A stretch of DNA of 64,000 nucleotides from Streptomyces minutiscleroticus (GCF_014650875.1 NZ_BMVU01000001.1:705493-769492); one strand, 5' to 3'. Shown: positions 1-10,320, numbered from the stretch's first letter. Numbers and translations are program-made. The notes: generated by a model not told the origin, from the sequence alone.

Positions 1-360
1 ATCGAGGACAGTCTCCGCACGGCCGGCGTGGACCGCAACTGCGCCGCCGTCGTCGGCACCGGGCTGCACGTGCTCGACGTGGACGCCTCGCTCCGCACCG
101 AGGAGGCGTTCGTGGCCGCCGCGGAGCGGGCGTGCGCCGCCGGCGCGGAGGTCCTGGTGCTGGGCTGCGCCGGGATGACCGGACTGCGGCGGGCGGTGGC
201 GGACCGGCTGGGGCTCCCGGTGGTCGACGGGGTGGCGGCGGCCGTGAAGCTCGCCGAGTCGCTGGTGGGGCTCGGGCTCACCACGAGCAGGGCGGGCGGT
301 TACGCGAAGCCGCTGCCCAAGCGGCGGTCGTGGGGAGCACCGGCGGACGACAGGCCCTAG
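1..360 (+). CDS. Aspartate/glutamate/hydantoin racemase family protein (3' part)
   Basis: Only the C-terminal part lies in the window; the reading frame is open from base 1. About 119 residues are visible. They contain the second-cysteine motif LGCAGM (around residue 65), followed by a helix (GLPVVDGVAAAVKLAESL) and the end GLTTSRAGGYAKPLP, which is typical of hydantoin/allantoin racemases. This family interconverts D and L forms of substrates such as hydantoins or allantoin using two cysteines; the first cysteine would lie upstream of the window. The exact substrate cannot be told from this fragment. The gene ends about 105 bases before the next start. Confidence 0.75.
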   Translation: MEDSLRTAGVDRNCAAVVGTGLHVLDVDASLRTEEAFVAAAERACAAGAEVLVLGCAGMTGLRRAVADRLGLPVVDGVAAAVKLAESLVGLGLTTSRAGGYAKPLPKRRSWGAPADDRP

Positions 361-465
361 GGTGTGAGCCCCTGCCGGCCGCGGAACCCACCACCACGGG
401 GACCGCAGGCGCCAGAGGGGCGAGGAAGAGGCACGGGGCACAGGGTGCGGGGAACAGGAGTACGG

Positions 466-1329
466 ATGGACCAGCGCGCGACGGCGTCCGACGCCGCCTT
501 CCTCGACCGGGTCGCCGACCGCCTCGCCGCCCTGCCCGGCGTGCGCGCCGTGGCCCTCGGCGGCTCCCGCGCGCAGGGCACCCACCGGCCCGACAGCGAC
601 TGGGACCTGTCGGTGTACTACCGGGGCGGGGGCGGCGGCGCAGGAGACGGCGGGGGCACTGGGGGCACCGGAGTCACCAGGGCCTCAGGGGGCCCCGGAG
701 GCGTCTTCGACCCCGCCGACCTGCGCGCCGTCGGCTGGCCGGGCGAGGTCTCCGGGATCGGCGACTGGGGCGGCGGCGTGTTCAACGGCGGGGCGTGGCT
801 GACGGTCGAGGGCCGCCGCGTGGACGTCCACTACCGCGACCTCGACGTCGTCGAGCACGAGCTGGCGGAGGCGGAGCGGGGCCGCTTCCGCGTCGAGCCG
901 CTGATGTTCCACCTGGCGGGGATCCCGACGTACCTGGTCGTCGCCGAACTCGCGGTCAACGAGGTGCTGCGGGGCGAGGTGCCGCGTCCCGCGGCCTATC
1001 CGCCGGCGCTGCGCGCGAGCGCCCCGGACCACTGGTACGGCACGGCCGCGGCCACCCTCGCGTACGCGAAGGGGGGCCACGCCCCGAGGGGAGCCGTCAC
1101 CCAGGTCGCGGGCGCGGTCGCCCTCGCCGCCCTCCAGACGGCGCACGCGGTGCTGGCGGCGCGCGGGGAGTGGGTCACCAACGAGAAGGGGCTGGTGGGG
1201 CGGGCCGGGCTCACCGCGGTCGACGCCCTGGTCCAGGAGCTGACGCCCGTCCCGGACGAGCTGGTCCGTACGGTCACCGAGGCGGAGACGCTCCTGGGCC
1301 GGGCGGTGGAGGCGGCCCGGCGGTGTTAG
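466..1329 (+). CDS. Nucleotidyltransferase domain protein
   Basis: This is a 287-residue protein with an N-terminal nucleotidyltransferase fold: GGSRAQGTHRPDSDWDLSV (about residues 26-44) is the GS...D-x-D signature that binds Mg2+ and NTP. The family (pfam NTP_transf_2) includes aminoglycoside adenylyltransferase-like and toxin/antitoxin MNT-type enzymes. The C-terminal half is alpha-helical and resembles a substrate-binding domain. A Gly-rich insert (GGGGGAGDGGGTGGTG) follows the active-site loop. ATG 466 was chosen because GGAG lies about 6 bases upstream and the signature then sits at the usual depth; the frame remains open upstream. The real substrate is unknown. Confidence 0.75.
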   Translation: MDQRATASDAAFLDRVADRLAALPGVRAVALGGSRAQGTHRPDSDWDLSVYYRGGGGGAGDGGGTGGTGVTRASGGPGGVFDPADLRAVGWPGEVSGIGDWGGGVFNGGAWLTVEGRRVDVHYRDLDVVEHELAEAERGRFRVEPLMFHLAGIPTYLVVAELAVNEVLRGEVPRPAAYPPALRASAPDHWYGTAAATLAYAKGGHAPRGAVTQVAGAVALAALQTAHAVLAARGEWVTNEKGLVGRAGLTAVDALVQELTPVPDELVRTVTEAETLLGRAVEAARRC

Positions 1330-1338
1330 GTTCGAAGG

Positions 1339-2661
<1,323 letters not shown>

Positions 2662-2751
2662 GGCCGGGGGCACCGGGACGCCGCGTGCGACGGACCGCCG
2701 GCGCGGCCGGCCCCGACCCCTGTTGACCTGGGATGCCGGTGCCGGCCCGCG

Positions 2752-3711
2752 TCAGTGCCGGGCGAACTGGACGCCGGTCCGCTGGACGGCGTCCGGGCGT
2801 ACGGCGATCCCCTCGACGGTCAGCCGCTCGCCGTAGATGTCGGTGAGCCGGACCGGGCCGCCGCAGCCGGTGCCGTCGGGGGAGAGGAAGTAGTTGTACT
2901 CGGTACGGGTGAGCTGCCGCCAGCCGCCGCCGGTGCCGACCTCGAGGCGGGCCAGCGGGTTGCGGTGGCCGATCGCCTGGATGCCGCACCAGTAGCGGGT
3001 GGACCCGGTCTTGTACCGGAGGGAGACCGTGCCGGAGGTGCCGGGGCTCAGCAGGCTCCAGGTGATCCGGATCTCGCCCGCGGAGAGGTCGGCGAGCTCG
3101 GCGAACGCCTGCCTGCTGAGGTCGAGCTGCCCGGGCGCGCAGGGCGACGGGCACTCGTTGGTGATCCGGACCGTGACGGAGGCGCCGCCCGAGGCGCGCA
3201 CGAGCACGTACGCCCCGCACGCCTTGGACGTCTCGTAGTCGGCGGTGTTCATCGCCGCGACCGTCATGTCGGGGCTCGGGCCGAACGAGCACGCGCCGTC
3301 GCCGTCCGCGGCGTCGTAGTGGGTGGCGACTCCGTCGTGGTCGACGCCGGGCCCGATCCGGCCGGCGAGCGGCGCGGAGCCGGAGGCCGCCGCCCGGCGG
3401 GTGGGCTCGGGCCTGCTCCCGGCCGACCGCCGCGCCGACGGGGTGGCCGTGGCGGCCGACGGGCTCGGGGACGCCGTGGACCGCTTCGGCTCCGGCGTCT
3501 CCTTCCGTGCCGGTCCGGACGCCGTCGGCGAGGCGCTCACCCGGGTGTCGGCCGCGGGCGTGCCCCCGGCCCGCACGGTGTCGGCCTCCCCGCCGGGGCG
3601 GAGGGCCACGACCAGCGAGACGACGAGCACCGCGGCCGCCACGGCGGCCGTGGAGACGAGGGCGGTGCGCCGCCGCGGGCGGGGCGGTCGGCGGTGGGAA
3701 CGGGATGCCAC
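2752..3711 (-). CDS. Secreted expansin-like protein (RlpA-like DPBB plus C-terminal CBM63-like domain)
   Basis: About 319 residues. A basic N-terminus and one hydrophobic segment (TALVSTAAVAAAVLVVSLVV) act as signal or membrane anchor, then a Thr/Pro/Ser-rich linker to about residue 125. The double-psi beta-barrel follows: GVATHYD, VRITNECPSPC and LDLSRQAF, with the aspartate typical of expansins. The last 100 residues, with an aromatic surface (YWCG, YNYF) and paired cysteines, look like the cellulose-binding second domain of bacterial expansins (EXLX1 type). Likely role: loosening plant or microbial wall polymers outside the cell. GTG 3711 is preferred over the in-frame GTG at 3741 because AAGGA sits 8 bases ahead of it. 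Confidence 0.75.
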   Translation of the reverse strand: MASRSHRRPPRPRRRTALVSTAAVAAAVLVVSLVVALRPGGEADTVRAGGTPAADTRVSASPTASGPARKETPEPKRSTASPSPSAATATPSARRSAGSRPEPTRRAAASGSAPLAGRIGPGVDHDGVATHYDAADGDGACSFGPSPDMTVAAMNTADYETSKACGAYVLVRASGGASVTVRITNECPSPCAPGQLDLSRQAFAELADLSAGEIRITWSLLSPGTSGTVSLRYKTGSTRYWCGIQAIGHRNPLARLEVGTGGGWRQLTRTEYNYFLSPDGTGCGGPVRLTDIYGERLTVEGIAVRPDAVQRTGVQFARH

Positions 3712-3753
3712 GGATGAGTCCTTACGCGATCGGGGAGACACGCTTCCGACTCG

Positions 3754-4254
3754 TCAGTGGTCGCGGGGGAGGGAAAGGCTGCCGCTGGTTCGGCATTCGT
3801 GCGGCAGCATGAATTCCGCCCACACGGTCTTGCCGGGCGCCGCCGGGCGGGGGGAGACGCCCCAGTCGTGTGCGAGGGCGGTGACCAGGAGGAGCCCGCG
3901 GCCCGCCTCGGCGTCCGCGCCGGGGGTGTCCGGGGCGGGGAGCCCTTCGCCCCGGGCGTCGGTGACCTCGACGCGGACGACCCCCTCGGCCTCCCCGACG
4001 GTGAGACGGAGGCGGAAGTCGCGGCCGGGGACGTGGCCGTGGCGGACCGCGTTCGCGGTCAGCTCCCCGGCGATCAGAGTCACGGTCTCGTTCACGGGCG
4101 TCGGGTACGGGTGGCCCCAGTCGTCCAGGCGGTGGGACACCAGCCTGCGCGCGAGCCGCGCGCCCCGCGCGGTCGAGGTGAACCGCATCGCGAACTCGCG
4201 GTCGGGGGACGGTGGTTGCGGTGTACGTCCTTGCGGTGGACTCGCCGGTTTCAT
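3754..4254 (-). CDS. ATP-binding anti-sigma-type protein (HATPase, RsbW-like)
   Basis: A 166-residue GHKL-type ATPase. ETVTLIAGELTANAVRHG is the N box, where Glu/Asn bind Mg-ATP, and EAGRGLLLVTALAHDWGV is the G2 region. There is no histidine phosphorylation domain, so it resembles anti-sigma-factor kinases of the RsbW/SpoIIAB superfamily, of which Streptomyces has dozens. Divergent from the HTH gene at 4471, it forms the same trio as at 13520-15455 (ATPase / HTH / DUF397), the pattern of abaA/whiJ-like developmental loci. Its partner sigma or anti-anti-sigma factor is not encoded nearby. Start ATG 4254 gives the normal family length; the same frame stays open upstream only because of high GC. 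Confidence 0.85.
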   Translation of the reverse strand: MKPASPPQGRTPQPPSPDREFAMRFTSTARGARLARRLVSHRLDDWGHPYPTPVNETVTLIAGELTANAVRHGHVPGRDFRLRLTVGEAEGVVRVEVTDARGEGLPAPDTPGADAEAGRGLLLVTALAHDWGVSPRPAAPGKTVWAEFMLPHECRTSGSLSLPRDH

Positions 4255-4266
4255 GGGCTCAACGGT

Positions 4267-4277
4267 CACGGACCGTG
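4267..4277. promoter_or_regulatory. Small inverted repeat in the divergent ATPase/HTH intergenic region
   Basis: CACGG-A-CCGTG is a perfect 5-bp dyad located 13 bases upstream of the ATPase start and flanked by CAACG (4260-4264) and CGTTG (4283-4287), which also pair. It may be an operator for the HTH protein of the locus. The dyad is short and could be chance in GC-rich DNA. Confidence 0.3.
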
Positions 4278-4470
4278 CGTAGCGTTGCCCAGGTGCGACG
4301 CGTCGACGGACGGCCGTTGTACGCGGGGGGCGGGCGGCTGTACGCGGGCCGGGGCGTGACGGGTCCCCCGTGCGGCGCGTTGGACGCGGGACGGTCGTGG
4401 AGACGGACGGCGCGGGGCGTCCGGGCGGTGTCGGTGCGGTGTCGGTGCGGACGTACGGGAGGTGCCGGGC

Positions 4471-5310
4471 GTGGGGGAACGGCGGGCGGCGGAGGACGGG
4501 CAGGAGTCCGGGGCGGGCGCGGGCATCCTGCACGTCTTCGGGCGGCAGTTGAAGCTGTGCAGGGAGCGGGCGGGGCTGGACAGGGCGGAGCTGGGCAGCC
4601 GGGCCGGGTACTCGGCCTCGACGATCGCCTCGTTCGAGCAGGGGAGGCGGATCCCGCCGCCGGGGTTCATCGACCGGGCCGACGAGGTGCTGGGCGCGGG
4701 CGGGCTGCTGCTGGCGGGGAAGGAGGAGGTGGCCAGGGCGCAGTACCCGGCGTTCTTCCGGGACGCGGCCAGGCTGGAGACGGAGGCGGTCGTACTCCAC
4801 GTGTACGCCAACCAGGCCGTGCCCGGCCTGTTGCAGACGGAGGAGTACGCACGCGCGGTGTTCACGATGCGGCGTCCGCTGCTGGACGCGGAGACCGTCG
4901 AACAGCGCGTCGTGGCCCGGCTGGCCCGGCAGGAGATCTTCGGTCGGAAACCGATGCCGGTCATCAGCTTCGTGATCGAGGAGTCGGTGCTGCGTCGGCC
5001 ACTTGGCGGCCGGGGCGTCATGCGGGGACAGTTGGAGCAGGCGCTGTTGCAGGGCCAGAGGCGGAACGTCGAGATCCAGATGATGTCGACGGAACGTGAG
5101 GAGCACGCCGGACTGGCCGGTCCGTTCACCTTGATCGAGACCAGGGAAGGACGGAGGATCGCCTATGCAGAGGTGCACAAGGACAGCCGCCTCTACACGG
5201 AGCGCGCGGCGGTCCGGGAGTTCGAGGAGCAGTACGGACTTCTCCGGGCAGCGGCGCTCGGTCCGCGCGAATCGCTGGCCTTCATCGAGAAGTTGCTGAG
5301 GGATACATGA
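4471..5310 (+). CDS. XRE-family HTH regulator, Scr1/WhiJ-like (DUF5753)
   Basis: About 279 residues. The N-terminal helix-turn-helix (LCRERAGLDRAELGSRAGYS, about residues 29-48, followed by ASTIASFEQGRR) is the XRE DNA-binding domain. The rest is the DUF5753 domain, recognisable by VPGLLQTEEYARAV and by the end RESLAFIEKLL. Such proteins occur in Streptomyces in many copies beside a DUF397 gene and often an RsbW-like ATPase, and act in development and antibiotic control (WhiJ, Scr1). GTG 4471 is chosen because GGGAGG (4457-4462) lies 8 bases ahead; GTG 4462 would overlap that ribosome-binding site. Its stop overlaps the next ATG (ATGA), so the two genes are translationally coupled. Confidence 0.88.
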   Translation: MGERRAAEDGQESGAGAGILHVFGRQLKLCRERAGLDRAELGSRAGYSASTIASFEQGRRIPPPGFIDRADEVLGAGGLLLAGKEEVARAQYPAFFRDAARLETEAVVLHVYANQAVPGLLQTEEYARAVFTMRRPLLDAETVEQRVVARLARQEIFGRKPMPVISFVIEESVLRRPLGGRGVMRGQLEQALLQGQRRNVEIQMMSTEREEHAGLAGPFTLIETREGRRIAYAEVHKDSRLYTERAAVREFEEQYGLLRAAALGPRESLAFIEKLLRDT

Positions 5311-5519
5311 GCGTCGAAGACCCCGCCGGGGCCGTGCCCGAGTCGGCCTGGACGAAGAGCAGCCACAGCAGCGGCGAGGGCGGCGAGTGCGTCGAGGTCG
5401 CCTCCCGGCCGGACGCGACGTACGTCCGCGACTCCAAGGACAGGACGGGCCCCGTGCTCGGCCTCGCGCCGGCGGCCTGGGCGGAGTTCGTCGGGTTCGC
5501 CGCCCGACACACCGCGTAG
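5307..5519 (+). CDS. DUF397 family small protein
   Basis: A 70-residue protein with the DUF397 signature: AWTKSSHSSGEGGECVEVA near the start, then VRDSKDRTGPVL and a C-terminal WAEFVGF. It overlaps the HTH gene by four bases (ATGA). DUF397 proteins are the small partners of Scr1/WhiJ-type regulators and are thought to modulate them; WhiJ in S. coelicolor is proposed to respond to its DUF397 neighbour. No transmembrane segment or enzyme motif is visible. Confidence 0.9.
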   Translation: MSVEDPAGAVPESAWTKSSHSSGEGGECVEVASRPDATYVRDSKDRTGPVLGLAPAAWAEFVGFAARHTA

Positions 5520-5674
5520 AGCGGCGGCGGCCGCCGCCGCACAGGACACACCGCCGAAATACGCCCGTTCCCCCTTCTTCGAAACTCCTCCGTACCCTCG
5601 GCACCACCGACCGCACAGCCCGGCCACCGTCGCCCGAAGGCTCGTCCGCCCTCGACAAGTCGACAGGAGCCCCC

Positions 5675-7594
5675 GTGCCCCGGCCCGGCGCCCGTGCAGT
5701 GATCCCCGCAGTCCCCGAGCCCTCCGCCCTCCCGCCCTGGCTCGCGCACGCGCTGCGCGCGCAGCGCGGGCCCGTACCCTGGAACGCCGTCGTGCGCGGC
5801 GCGCTGGCCGCCGGACCGCTGCTGCTGCTCGCCGTGGCGGCCGGACGGCCCTCCGCCGGGGTGATCGCCGCGCTCGGGGCGATGTTCGCCGGGATCAACG
5901 ACCGGCCCGGCAGCCGCCGGACCGCCGTGCACCGGCTCGGCGTGCCCGCCCTCGCCGGGGCGGCGGGCCTGCTCGCCGGGACGTACGCGGGCCAGTCCCT
6001 CGGCGCGGTGCCGCTGACCCTCGTCCTCACCGGACTGGGGTTCGTGGGCGGCGCCGTCAGCGCGGCCGGGCCCGTGGCCTCCGCGGTCGGCACCCAGCTC
6101 CTCGTCACCGCCGCGGTCGGCGCCGGGATGCCGCTGCCCGAGAGCGGCCGGCAGCGGGCGCTGCTGCTGCTCGCGGGGGCCGGCTGGCTCCTCCTGCTGC
6201 GGCTCGCGCTGCCCACGCCCGCGAACAGGGGAGTGGAGTTCCGCTTCGACGGGGAGCGGGCCGCCGTGGCCGCCGTGTACGAGGCGGTCGCCGCGCTGCT
6301 GGCCGCCGCGGGCGGTCCGGGGGCGGGCGCCCGGCGGGCCGCGCTGACGGCCGCCCTCGACCACGCGCAGGACGCCCTCGCCGGACCGCGCCTGCGCGGC
6401 CGTGCCGGTGCCGCCGCCGACCGGCGCCTGCGCGCCCAGTACGCCGCCGCCCTGCCGCTCGCCGAGGCCGCGACCGCGCTGGCCTGGGCGGGGGAGGCGC
6501 TGCCCGGGCGGGCGGCGCAGGGGCCGCGGCGGCTGGCGGCCGCCGTCCGCACGGGCGGCCCCTGCGGGCCGCTGCCCGCCCCGGCCAGGACCGTGCCCGG
6601 ACTGCGTGCCCTCGACGACGCCCTGCTGCACGCCGCCGACGCCTTCGACCGGGGCACGGCCGCCGACCTGCACGCCCGGCAGCGGTCGCGGGCCGCGTTC
6701 CGGCGCACCGTGCTGGGCGCGGCGGGCCGCGAGTACGGCGTGCGGGTGGCGCTCTGCCTCGGTGCCGCCGCGGCCGTCGCGCAGGCCCTGCACCACGTGC
6801 ACTGGTACTGGCTGCCCGCCACCGCCGTCTTCCTGGTCAAGCCCGACCTCGGCCCGTTGGTCTCGCGGGTGCTGTGCCGGGCGGCGGGCACGGTCCTGGG
6901 CGCCGCCGCCTTCGCGGCCCCGGCGGCCCTGCTCCCGGCGCCCGCGGGGCCGGTCGCGCTGGTGGCGCTGAGCGGCGCCCTCATCCCGGTCGCCACCCGG
7001 CACTTCGCCGCCCAGACCGCCGTGGTCACCGTGCTCGTGCTCTCCCTGATCGTGGCGGGCGGCGAACCGCAGGCGTCCTGGGGGCGGATCGGCGAGACCC
7101 TGCTGGCCTGCGCGATCGTGCTGCTCGTGGGGCACCTTCCGGCGCCGGGGCGGCACGGCGGCGGCGTCCGGGACCGGCTGGCGCACGCCGCCGAGGCGGC
7201 CCGCGCCTACCACCGGCACGTGGTCGGCGGCACGGCGGAGGCCGGCCACCGCGCCGCGGCCCGCTCCACGGCGTACGGCACCGGCGACCGGGCGCGGCGC
7301 TGGGCCCTGCGCCGCGAGGCGTACCGCGCCCTGGCCGAGGCGCGCGCCGCGGTCGACCGGGCCGCGGCCGAACTGCCCGCCGTGGCCCGGCACACGGAGG
7401 GCACCGGCGAGCTCGCGGCCACGCTCGAACGGCTCGTGGACGCCACCACCGCGTGCGCGGTGCAGCTGGACGACACCGGCCGGCTCACGCCCCGCCTCGC
7501 CGCCCGCCTCGGCGAGCTGCTGGACGCCCTCACCGCCCAGCAGGAACGCGAGGGCCTGACGGCCGCGACGGCGAAGGGACCGGTCACCGTGTGA
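5675..7594 (+). CDS. FUSC-family membrane protein (aromatic acid exporter-like)
   Basis: About 639 residues with two groups of hydrophobic helices: residues about 45-185 (GALAAGPLLLLAVAAG, VPLTLVLTGLGFVGG, ALLLLAGAGWLLLLRLAL) and about 350-500 (VALCLGAAAAVAQAL, VVTVLVLSLIVAGG, ACAIVLLVGHL). Soluble Ala/Arg-rich helical domains lie between and after them. This duplicated layout is the FUSC fold (fusaric acid resistance / YccS-like). An efflux role for aromatic acids is plausible; the substrate is unknown. GTG 5675 follows CAGGAG by 5 bases. The gene lies 155 bases after the DUF397 gene, so separate transcription is likely. Confidence 0.75.
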   Translation: MPRPGARAVIPAVPEPSALPPWLAHALRAQRGPVPWNAVVRGALAAGPLLLLAVAAGRPSAGVIAALGAMFAGINDRPGSRRTAVHRLGVPALAGAAGLLAGTYAGQSLGAVPLTLVLTGLGFVGGAVSAAGPVASAVGTQLLVTAAVGAGMPLPESGRQRALLLLAGAGWLLLLRLALPTPANRGVEFRFDGERAAVAAVYEAVAALLAAAGGPGAGARRAALTAALDHAQDALAGPRLRGRAGAAADRRLRAQYAAALPLAEAATALAWAGEALPGRAAQGPRRLAAAVRTGGPCGPLPAPARTVPGLRALDDALLHAADAFDRGTAADLHARQRSRAAFRRTVLGAAGREYGVRVALCLGAAAAVAQALHHVHWYWLPATAVFLVKPDLGPLVSRVLCRAAGTVLGAAAFAAPAALLPAPAGPVALVALSGALIPVATRHFAAQTAVVTVLVLSLIVAGGEPQASWGRIGETLLACAIVLLVGHLPAPGRHGGGVRDRLAHAAEAARAYHRHVVGGTAEAGHRAAARSTAYGTGDRARRWALRREAYRALAEARAAVDRAAAELPAVARHTEGTGELAATLERLVDATTACAVQLDDTGRLTPRLAARLGELLDALTAQQEREGLTAATAKGPVTV

Positions 7595-7618
7595 ACCCCG
7601 GCGCCGCGTCGGTCATAC

Positions 7619-7904
7619 GCCGCACCGGCCACGCGCCGTGTCGGTCGTGCGCCGCGTCGGCGCCGCGTGCCGCACCGGCTGCGTGCCGCGTCGGTCGCGT
7701 GCCGTGTCGGCCACGCGTGGCGCCGGTGGTGCGCCGCGTCGGCTGCGTGCCGCACCGGCCACGCGCCGTGTCGGTCGTGCGCCGCGTCGGCGCCGCGTGC
7801 CGCACCGGCTGCGTGCCGCGTCGGTCGCGTGCCGTGTCGGCCACGCGTGGCGCCGGTCGTGCGCCGTACTGCCCGCGCGCCGCGTCGGCCACGCGCCGTG
7901 CGGC
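7619..7904. repeat. 130-bp tandem repeat, about 2.2 copies
   Basis: Bases 7619-7727 are repeated without a mismatch at 7749-7857 (109 bp, period 130), and a degenerate third unit begins about 7879. Within each unit a shorter motif built on GTGCCGCGTCGG recurs. The array fills most of the 403-base gap between the FUSC gene (ends 7594) and the amidohydrolase (starts 7998). No gene is visible in it; open frames through it are Cys/Arg/Ala low-complexity and end-to-end repeats. Such identity suggests a recent duplication. Confidence 0.9.
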
Positions 7905-7997
7905 CGCCCCGCCGGAACGCGGCGGCCGCTCCGTCCGCCCCGCCGGAATGCGGCATTCGCACCACCCGCCGGTACGGCCCCGTCGTACGGTGGCGTG

Positions 7998-9398
7998 ATG
8001 ACGCCGCCGACCGCCCGTTCCGCGAGGGGCCCCGCGGACCTCGTCGTCACCGGGTGCACCGTCCTCGTGCACGACGCGCAGGAGAACGTCGGATTCGCCG
8101 AGGACGCCGCCGTCGTCGTACGCGGCGGGCGCGTCGAGGCCGTGACGGGCGCCGCCGCCGCGGCCGGCCTCCCCGCCGCCGAGCGCATCGACGCGCGCGG
8201 CCAGGTCGCCCTGCCGGGGCTGATCAACTGCCACACCCACTCGCCGATGACCCTCCTGCGCGGCCTCGCCGAGGACGTGCCGATCGAGGAGTGGTTCGAC
8301 GACCACGTGTGGGTCGTCGAGTCCCGCCTCACCGACCGCGACGTGGAGCTGGGCGCCCGCCTCGCCTGCGCGGAGATGATCCGCGCGGGCGTCACCTGCT
8401 TCGCCGACCACTACTTCGCGATGGACGCCGTCGCGTCCGCCGTGGCGGAGAGCGGACTGCGCGCCCAGCTCGGGCAGGCGTACTTCTCCTCCCAGGGGCC
8501 CGAGGGGCGGGAGCGGTCGCTGGACTTCGCGCTGCGCCACCGGGGCGCGGCCGGCGGCCGGATCACCACCGCGCTCGCCCCGCACGCCCCGTACACGGTG
8601 GACGAGGCCGACCTCGCCGCGACCGCCCGGCTCGCCCACGAGCACGGCCTGCCCGTCCACCTCCACGCGGCCGAGAACCGCGACCAGACCGAGGCGAGCC
8701 TCGCCCGCCACGGGCGCACCCCCGTCGAGGTCCTGGAGCGCACCGGCCTGCTCGGCACCGACCTGCTCCTCGCGCACGGCACCGGCATCCTGGAGCGCGA
8801 CCTGCCGGCCCTGGCCCGTGCGTCCGGCCGGGTGTCGGTCGCGAGCTCGCCCCGCGGCTACCTCAGGTTCGCCTGGCCCGCCACCACCCCCGTACGGGCG
8901 CTGCGCGACCTCGGCATCCCCGTGGGGCTCGCCACGGACGGGGCCGCCTCCAACGGCTCCCTGGACGTGTGGGAGTCCATGGCGCTCCTCGCGCTCGTCC
9001 AGAAGCAGGCAGAGGGCGACCCGCGGTGGCTGACGTCCCGCCAGGCGCTGCACCACGCCACGGTGCAGAGCGCGCGGGCGGTCGGGCTCGGCGACGAGAT
9101 CGGCGGTATCGCGCCGGGCCGCCGCGCCGACATCGTCCTGGTCGACCTGAGCGGCCCGCACACGGCGCCCGTGCACGACCTCGCGGCCACGCTGGTGCAC
9201 AGCGCCCGCTCCGCCGACGTGCGCACGACGATCGTGAACGGCCGCGTCCTGATGCGCGACCGGAGCCTGCTGACCGTGGACGTGCCGTCCGTCGCGGCCG
9301 AGCTGCGGGAGCGGCTCCCGGCGCTGACCGACCGGAGCCGCGGTGGCCGCGTCCAGACGTACGGGAAGGACGGAGGCCGCGGGCGGGACGGAGCCTGA
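7998..9398 (+). CDS. Amidohydrolase family deaminase (MTA/SAH deaminase or Trz/Atz-like)
   Basis: A 466-residue metal-dependent deaminase. PGLINCHTHSPMTLLRGL (about residues 74-91) gives the HxH metal ligands; ALAPHAPYT (about 193-201), VHLHAAEN (about 220-227) and GLATDGAASNGSLDVWE (about 312-328) give the remaining His/Glu/Asp ligands. This is the pattern of 5-methylthioadenosine/S-adenosylhomocysteine deaminases and TrzN/AtzA-like hydrolases, which remove an amino or chloro group from a purine- or triazine-like ring. The exact substrate is not settled. ATG 7998 follows TACGGT by 6 bases with no Shine-Dalgarno, so the message may be leaderless. The frame upstream runs through the repeat array and is not counted. 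Confidence 0.8.
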   Translation: MTPPTARSARGPADLVVTGCTVLVHDAQENVGFAEDAAVVVRGGRVEAVTGAAAAAGLPAAERIDARGQVALPGLINCHTHSPMTLLRGLAEDVPIEEWFDDHVWVVESRLTDRDVELGARLACAEMIRAGVTCFADHYFAMDAVASAVAESGLRAQLGQAYFSSQGPEGRERSLDFALRHRGAAGGRITTALAPHAPYTVDEADLAATARLAHEHGLPVHLHAAENRDQTEASLARHGRTPVEVLERTGLLGTDLLLAHGTGILERDLPALARASGRVSVASSPRGYLRFAWPATTPVRALRDLGIPVGLATDGAASNGSLDVWESMALLALVQKQAEGDPRWLTSRQALHHATVQSARAVGLGDEIGGIAPGRRADIVLVDLSGPHTAPVHDLAATLVHSARSADVRTTIVNGRVLMRDRSLLTVDVPSVAAELRERLPALTDRSRGGRVQTYGKDGGRGRDGA

Positions 9399-9620
9399 GG
9401 CGGCCGGCGTCCCGGCCGACATCCCGGCCGGTCCCCGGCAGGGACGCCGGCCGGGAGCGGCACGGGGGCACAGGGCACGGGGCACGGGTGCGGGGTGCGG
9501 AGCGGAAGGCGGCTCCGAGCCGGGCGCGGAGAAAAATCCGGTCCGGTGCGCCGCCGACCGATGAGTTGTGCCCCGCCCGCCGGTCCACCTCGGAAAGGGG
9601 ACCGCACCGAAGGAGGGGCC

Positions 9621-10319
9621 ATGACGCTTCCCCGGATCGCGTCGCGCGCGCAGTGGCGTGCCGCGCGCGAGGCACTGCTCGCCCAGGAGAAGGCCGCGAC
9701 CCGCGCCCGCGACGCGCTCAACGCCGAGCGGCGGCGGCTGCCGATGGTGGAGATCGACAAGGAGTACGTCTTCGAAGGGAGCGACGGCAAGGCGACCCTG
9801 CTTGACCTGTTCGCCGGACGTGACCAGCTCGTGGTCTACCACTTCATGTTCGCGCCCGAGTGGGACGCCGGCTGCCGCAGCTGCTCCGCCTTCCTCGACC
9901 AGATCGGGCACCTCGCGCACCTCAGGGCGCGCGGCACGGAGTTCGCCGCGGTCTCCCGCGCGCCGTACACGAGGCTCCTGCCGTTCAAGGCCCGCATGGG
10001 CTGGACGGTGCCCTGGTACTCCTCGTACGGCGACGACTTCAACCTCGACTTCGAGGTGTCCTTCCCGGACGACGGCGGCGGGGGCGGTCTGCGCGAGCGG
10101 CCGGGGCTGAGCTGCTTCCTGCGGGAGCGCGACCGCGTCTTCCACACCTACTCGACGTACGACCGCGGCCTGGACGGACTCGGCTCCACCACCTCCTTCC
10201 TGGACCTCACCGCCCTCGGCCGGCAGGAGGAGTGGGAGAGGCCCGCGGGGCGCGCGTCGGCGCTCGGCGCCCCTGCCGGCAGCGCCCGGATCCGCTACCA
10301 CGACGAGTACGAGGACTGA
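9621..10319 (+). CDS. DUF899 family thioredoxin-like protein
   Basis: A 232-residue soluble protein. The sequence RRRLPMVEIDKEYVFEG, then LLDLFAGRDQLVVYHFMF, the cysteine pair CRSC (about residues 85-88) and SSYGDDFNLDFEVSF are characteristic of the DUF899 family, which has a thioredoxin fold related to peroxiredoxins. No reaction has been assigned with confidence. ATG 9621 has a strong ribosome-binding site AAGGAGG (9610-9616). A perfect 16-bp inverted repeat starts 2 bases after the stop. Confidence 0.85.
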   Translation: MTLPRIASRAQWRAAREALLAQEKAATRARDALNAERRRLPMVEIDKEYVFEGSDGKATLLDLFAGRDQLVVYHFMFAPEWDAGCRSCSAFLDQIGHLAHLRARGTEFAAVSRAPYTRLLPFKARMGWTVPWYSSYGDDFNLDFEVSFPDDGGGGGLRERPGLSCFLRERDRVFHTYSTYDRGLDGLGSTTSFLDLTALGRQEEWERPAGRASALGAPAGSARIRYHDEYED

Positions 10320-10320
10320 A

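Noticed and set aside
4255..7029. Frame extending the ATPase gene at 3754 upstream through the HTH and FUSC genes
   Set aside because: It runs antisense to real genes; only the part up to ATG 4254 has the ATPase fold.
7638..7997. N-terminal extension of the amidohydrolase through the 130-bp repeat
   Set aside because: Cys/Arg-rich repeat peptide unlike any deaminase; ATG 7998 gives the normal length.
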